A stretch of DNA of 36,107 nt from CAZTDD01 sp964612675 (GTDB lineage Bacteria > Hinthialibacterota > Hinthialibacteria > Hinthialibacterales > JAKPRU01), in assembly GCA_964612675.1 (NCBI GenBank), contig CAZTDD010000071.1, forward strand, positions 1 through 36,107, given 5' to 3'. Below the pieces are notes generated by a model. That model made no database searches. It was not told the origin of the DNA and saw only the letters and a list, made by a program, of their open reading frames with translations. Below, piece by piece: positions 34,755-36,107 of this stretch. Made by a program: the position numbers and the translations under genes. How positions within the stretch are numbered: the first letter of the stretch is position 1; every line of letters begins with the position of its first letter.

Positions 34755-35927
34755 ATGAGAATTCTGTTTCTCAATCATAACCTCGCTTGGAGAGGGACCT
34801 TCTTCCGCGCGTATCATTTGGCGCGGGAATTGGTCGCACGCGGACACGAGGTCGATCTGTGGACCGTGTCAAAACGCGTCTCTCTCGCAGGTGAGACACG
34901 TGTCTCCGAGGGGGTGCGGATCTGGATCACTCCACGTTGGTGGAAAGTCGGTCGTCATGACGGAGGCTACGCCCCTCTGGATATCTTGGTGCGTTCCGCT
35001 CGGATACAACTCGGCAAATGGGACTTGATCCATGCCTTCGATCATCGGCCGAATGTTTCCGCCCCCTGGTATCTGAAAAAACTTCTCGGACAAAGTGTGT
35101 TCTGCGCCGATTGGTGTGACTGGTGGACCGCCGGTGGAATTACAACAAACCGGCGGCGCTTCGCCTTCATCGACCGGTGCGAACGGCGCCTGGAGGAAGG
35201 TTCGAAACGGGCGGCACAGTTCGTGACTGTCATTAGTAACATTCTCTACGAACGCGCTTGCGAGGTAGGTATCGAACCGGGGCGATTATTGCTCTTACCC
35301 TCCGGTGCGGATATTCGAGGAATTTCATGTTTGGACGAAGTCGAATGCAGAGACATGGTCGGCTTGCGCCCACATGACCCGACTCTATGTTTTGTTGGGT
35401 ATTCCTTGTGGGACATCGAACTCATCTCCAAAGCCTTCGCGCTGGTTCAAAAGGCCATTCCCTCCTGTCAACTTCTGGTGATCGGCGGAGGTGTGGAGGC
35501 TCCGGCCTTGGATAGTCTTCGTAAGGGTTTTCGCATCGGCTATGATGTGTATCTCCCCGGGGAAATACCGTATCGGTTACTCCCAAGGTTTCTGGGGGCG
35601 GCGACTGTGCATCTTCTGCCGCTCGATAACAGCCTGGCGAATCGAGCGCGACTTCCAAACAAACTCGGCGACTATCTGGCATCCGGTCGACCGATTGTGG
35701 CGTGTGATATCGGCGACACCGGACGCGTGATTGCAGAACATGAGGTAGGATGTGTTTCCAATGTGTCCGCGGAGTCTTTTGCAGATGCTATTCTAGAATT
35801 GCTTAATGCCTCCTCGCAAGAACGTCTTGCCATCGGTAAACGTGCACGCGCTCTCGCGGAAGGTCCATACGCCTGGTCCTGCATGGCGGACCGACTTGAG
35901 CAGGCATATACAGAGGCTTTAAGGTAA
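34755..35927 (+). CDS. Glycosyltransferase family 4 protein
   Basis: This 390-residue GT-B-fold enzyme most likely transfers a sugar from a nucleotide donor to a cell-surface glycan or lipid. The N-terminal acceptor domain starts MRILFLNHNLAWRGTFFRAYHL with a typical first strand. The donor domain shows LCFVGYSLWDIELISKAF and the retaining-enzyme end motif NKLGDYLASGRPIVA. There is no signal peptide. I chose the ATG at 34755 because the homology starts there; the frame to 34542 adds a disordered tail overlapping the nuo leader. The ribosome binding site is weak. The gene stands alone, divergent from nuo, so the glycan cannot be named. Confidence 0.85.
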   Translation: MRILFLNHNLAWRGTFFRAYHLARELVARGHEVDLWTVSKRVSLAGETRVSEGVRIWITPRWWKVGRHDGGYAPLDILVRSARIQLGKWDLIHAFDHRPNVSAPWYLKKLLGQSVFCADWCDWWTAGGITTNRRRFAFIDRCERRLEEGSKRAAQFVTVISNILYERACEVGIEPGRLLLLPSGADIRGISCLDEVECRDMVGLRPHDPTLCFVGYSLWDIELISKAFALVQKAIPSCQLLVIGGGVEAPALDSLRKGFRIGYDVYLPGEIPYRLLPRFLGAATVHLLPLDNSLANRARLPNKLGDYLASGRPIVACDIGDTGRVIAEHEVGCVSNVSAESFADAILELLNASSQERLAIGKRARALAEGPYAWSCMADRLEQAYTEALR

Positions 35928-35953
35928 GCTCGAAGGCGGGGAAGGCGAGGCTC

Positions 35954-36072
35954 CTGAGACTGTCTCAGAACCAGCAAGCGGACAAGGCCAAAACCAACGA
36001 TTGGACAGTCTCAGAACCAGCGAGTGGACAGAAAGGAACTTCTCCCCATTGGTGACGCCGTCGCAAAAAGTC
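35954..36072. repeat. Tandem repeat plus copy of the window-start repeat
   Basis: A perfect inverted repeat CTGAGAC-T-GTCTCAG lies at 35954-35968. A 26-base unit at 35959-35984 is repeated at 36005-36030 with three mismatches, a period of 46 bases. At 36054-36072 there is a 19-base sequence, GACGCCGTCGCAAAAAGTC, differing by one base from 275-293 at the other end of the window. The remaining 35 bases (36073-36107) hold nothing recognisable. Confidence 0.7.
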
Positions 36073-36107
36073 TGGGATACGGATTTCAACCCCCTCCTAA
36101 CCTCCCC

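Noticed and set aside
35959..36030. Possible CRISPR array
   Set aside because: Only two imperfect copies with a 20-base gap and no cas genes; better explained as a short tandem duplication.
1..36107. Mobile elements, phage genes, rRNA or tRNA genes
   Set aside because: No transposase, integrase, phage structural gene, rRNA or tRNA cloverleaf was recognised on reading both strands; a dedicated covariance-model search was not possible here.

Overview
The window looks like a chromosomal segment of an uncultured Gram-negative bacterium. Evidence is a complete 13-gene respiratory complex I operon of the Escherichia coli layout (fused nuoCD, large nuoG with an extra N7 cluster), a homodimeric pyruvate dehydrogenase E1, and a large exported Met-zincin protease. 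A superoxide reductase suggests an anaerobic or microaerophilic lineage. The phylum cannot be settled from the sequence; the actinobacterial-type xylose isomerase and the DUF5117/DUF4953-type protease are both seen in several environmental Gram-negative phyla. I see no plasmid, phage, transposase, CRISPR, rRNA or tRNA signal.

Layout. Positions 1-450 hold a cluster of intergenic repeats. An AMMECR1-domain gene (451-1056) converges on a flavin reductase-like gene (1071-1643). A gene-free stretch with a palindromic repeat follows (1644-2364). A minus-strand xylBA operon (2365-5080) ends in a strong terminator. Divergent from it is a secreted metalloprotease (5252-8113). A minus-strand redox-defence operon follows (10597 to 8183): wrbA, a short-chain dehydrogenase, an OsmC protein and a superoxide reductase. 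A plus-strand block (11068-19461) carries a methyltransferase, the pyruvate dehydrogenase complex aceE-aceF-lpdA, and a leuCD-like hydro-lyase pair. A repeat-bearing gap leads to nuoABCDEFGHIJKLMN on the minus strand (34508 to 19892). A divergent GT4 glycosyltransferase and a short tandem repeat close the window.

How the genes fit together. Xylose isomerase and xylulokinase feed D-xylose into the pentose phosphate pathway. The pyruvate dehydrogenase complex turns pyruvate into acetyl-CoA and NADH, and complex I re-oxidises the NADH while pumping ions. The wrbA-SDR-OsmC-SOR operon fits defence against superoxide, peroxides and quinone redox cycling. The leuCD-like pair has no leuA or leuB beside it and carries unusual active-site loops, so its substrate is open.

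Most of the window is ordinary core metabolism. I do not see a convincing wholly new system. The points most worth a second look are the Glu/Lys-rich linker of the E2 subunit, the atypical LeuCD-like pair, the SDR lacking its usual catalytic serine inside the redox-defence operon, the exported Met-zincin, and the dispersed inverted repeats.
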